This document shows positions 5,898 through 6,784 of a stretch of DNA of 6,784 bases, piece by piece. The notes below the pieces were generated by a model, which was not told the DNA's origin, did not search any database, and saw only the letters and a list, made by a program, of their open reading frames with translations. The stretch comes from Paracoccaceae bacterium. Its GTDB lineage: Bacteria > Pseudomonadota > Alphaproteobacteria > Rhodobacterales > Rhodobacteraceae. The first letter of the stretch is position 1, and each line of letters opens with the position of its first letter. The translations under genes and the position numbers were made by a program. Where the stretch lies: NCBI GenBank assembly GCA_024644285.1, contig JAHELH010000133.1, positions 1-6,784 on the forward strand, read 5' to 3'.

Positions 5898-6784
5898 ATG
5901 ATCGATTTAGGCCTCTCGCAGACGACCGAAGCCTGGCTGACCCTGGCCACGGTCGTGCTGATGTTCGCGCTGTTCATCCGCGAGGTTTATCCGCCTGAGG
6001 TCACCGCCGTCGGCGGGGCGGCGGTTCTGCTGACCCTGGGCGTTCTGCCCTACGAGGAGGCGCTGCACGTCCTGTCGAACCCTGCCCCCTGGACCATCGC
6101 GGCGATGTTCATGGTGATGGGCGCGCTGGTGCGCACCGGCGCGCTGGAATGGTTCACCCGGCTGGCCGAAAACCAGGCCGAGACCAACCCGGCGCTGGCC
6201 ATCGCGGGGCTGTTCGGGCTGGTCGCGGTGGCCTCGGCCTTCGTCAACAACACGCCGGTGGTTCTGGTGATGATCCCGGTCTTTGTGCAGCTGTCGCAAA
6301 AGATCGGAACTTCGGCCAGCAAGTTATTGATTCCGCTCAGCTATGCCGCGATTCTCGGGGGGCTGCTGACACTGATCGGCACCTCGACCAACCTGCTGGT
6401 CGACGGCGTGGCGCGGGCCCGCGGGATGGAACCCTTCACCATCTTCGAGGTGACGCCGCTTGCGATCATCCTTCTGGCCTGGGGCGCGGTCTATCTGCGC
6501 TTCGTCGCGCCGCACCTGCTGCCCGACCGCGCCAGCATGGCGACGATGCTGTCGGACCGGAAGAGGTTGAAATTCTTCACCGAGGTGGCGATTCCCGAGG
6601 GCAGCACGTTTATCGGCCAGCCGCCGAGCGACGTGGATCTGTTCCGCCGCGAGGGTGTGCGCCTGATCGACGTGCTGCGCGGCGACCTGTCGCTCAGGCG
6701 CGACCTTGGCGAGGTGGCGCTCGAGGCCGGCGACCGCGTGGTGCTGCGCTCGGAAGTGTCGGAGCTGCTGGGCCTGCAGGCCAA
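5898..6784 (+). CDS. SLC13/DASS-type permease with TrkA-C (RCK_C) domain (partial, N-terminal 295 residues)
   Basis: The frame is open from ATG 5898 to the window end, giving 295 residues; family members with internal TrkA-C domains are usually near 590 residues, so about half is present. SLC13-like permeases are inner-membrane carriers of anions such as dicarboxylates or sulfate. Hydrophobic helices cover about 12-29, 36-50, 65-80, 98-115, 119-132, 142-161 and 184-203. FVNNTPVVLVMIP (115-127) and GTSTNLLVDG (161-170) match the two conserved Asn/Thr/Ser motifs that form the anion and Na+ site in the family. From about 225 the chain becomes soluble (EVAIPEGSTFIGQ, VRLIDVLRGD, LEAGDRVVLRS), matching the ligand-sensing TrkA-C domain that sits in the cytoplasmic loop of these permeases. 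AAAGG supports the start. It is the fourth gene of the rightward group and may bring in the compound used by its neighbours, but that is inference. Sulfate and other anions remain possible. Confidence 0.9.
   Translation, partial: MIDLGLSQTTEAWLTLATVVLMFALFIREVYPPEVTAVGGAAVLLTLGVLPYEEALHVLSNPAPWTIAAMFMVMGALVRTGALEWFTRLAENQAETNPALAIAGLFGLVAVASAFVNNTPVVLVMIPVFVQLSQKIGTSASKLLIPLSYAAILGGLLTLIGTSTNLLVDGVARARGMEPFTIFEVTPLAIILLAWGAVYLRFVAPHLLPDRASMATMLSDRKRLKFFTEVAIPEGSTFIGQPPSDVDLFRREGVRLIDVLRGDLSLRRDLGEVALEAGDRVVLRSEVSELLGLQA

Overview
The window is very GC-rich and densely coded, with third codon positions dominated by G and C. Protein style (RsgA, a PhyH-family dioxygenase, a CoxL-like molybdoenzyme, EamA and SLC13 transporters) suggests an alphaproteobacterium, most likely of the Rhodobacteraceae/Roseobacter type. 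That assignment rests on protein style and base composition only. I see no insertion sequence, phage gene, tRNA, rRNA or CRISPR array.

Layout: (1) 1-484, minus strand: the N-terminal half of the ribosome-assembly GTPase RsgA, running off the left edge. (2) 557-1441, minus strand: a complete phytanoyl-CoA dioxygenase (PhyH)-family Fe(II)/2-oxoglutarate oxygenase, 72 bases upstream of rsgA and in the same direction. (3) 1442-1601: a divergent control region with an 11-bp perfect inverted repeat (1497-1507/1514-1524) inside a larger, nearly concentric dyad, plus a possible promoter facing right. (4) 1602-6784, plus strand: four tightly packed genes. They are a CoxL/xanthine dehydrogenase-type molybdopterin-binding large subunit, a DUF2235 alpha/beta hydrolase overlapping it by 14 bases, an EamA (DMT) transporter 8 bases further on, and an SLC13-type permease with a TrkA-C-like domain, 21 bases further on and cut by the right edge.

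Gene spacing, the overlap and Shine-Dalgarno placement indicate that the four rightward genes are probably one transcription unit. The molybdoenzyme has no iron-sulfur or FAD partner here, so its electron-transfer subunits must lie elsewhere or it works in an unusual way. A dioxygenase facing a molybdenum hydroxylase across a strong palindrome, followed by a hydrolase and two transporters, fits a small uptake-and-oxidation module for an unidentified organic compound. That joint role is inference; each family assignment is firm from motifs, but no substrate can be read from the sequence.
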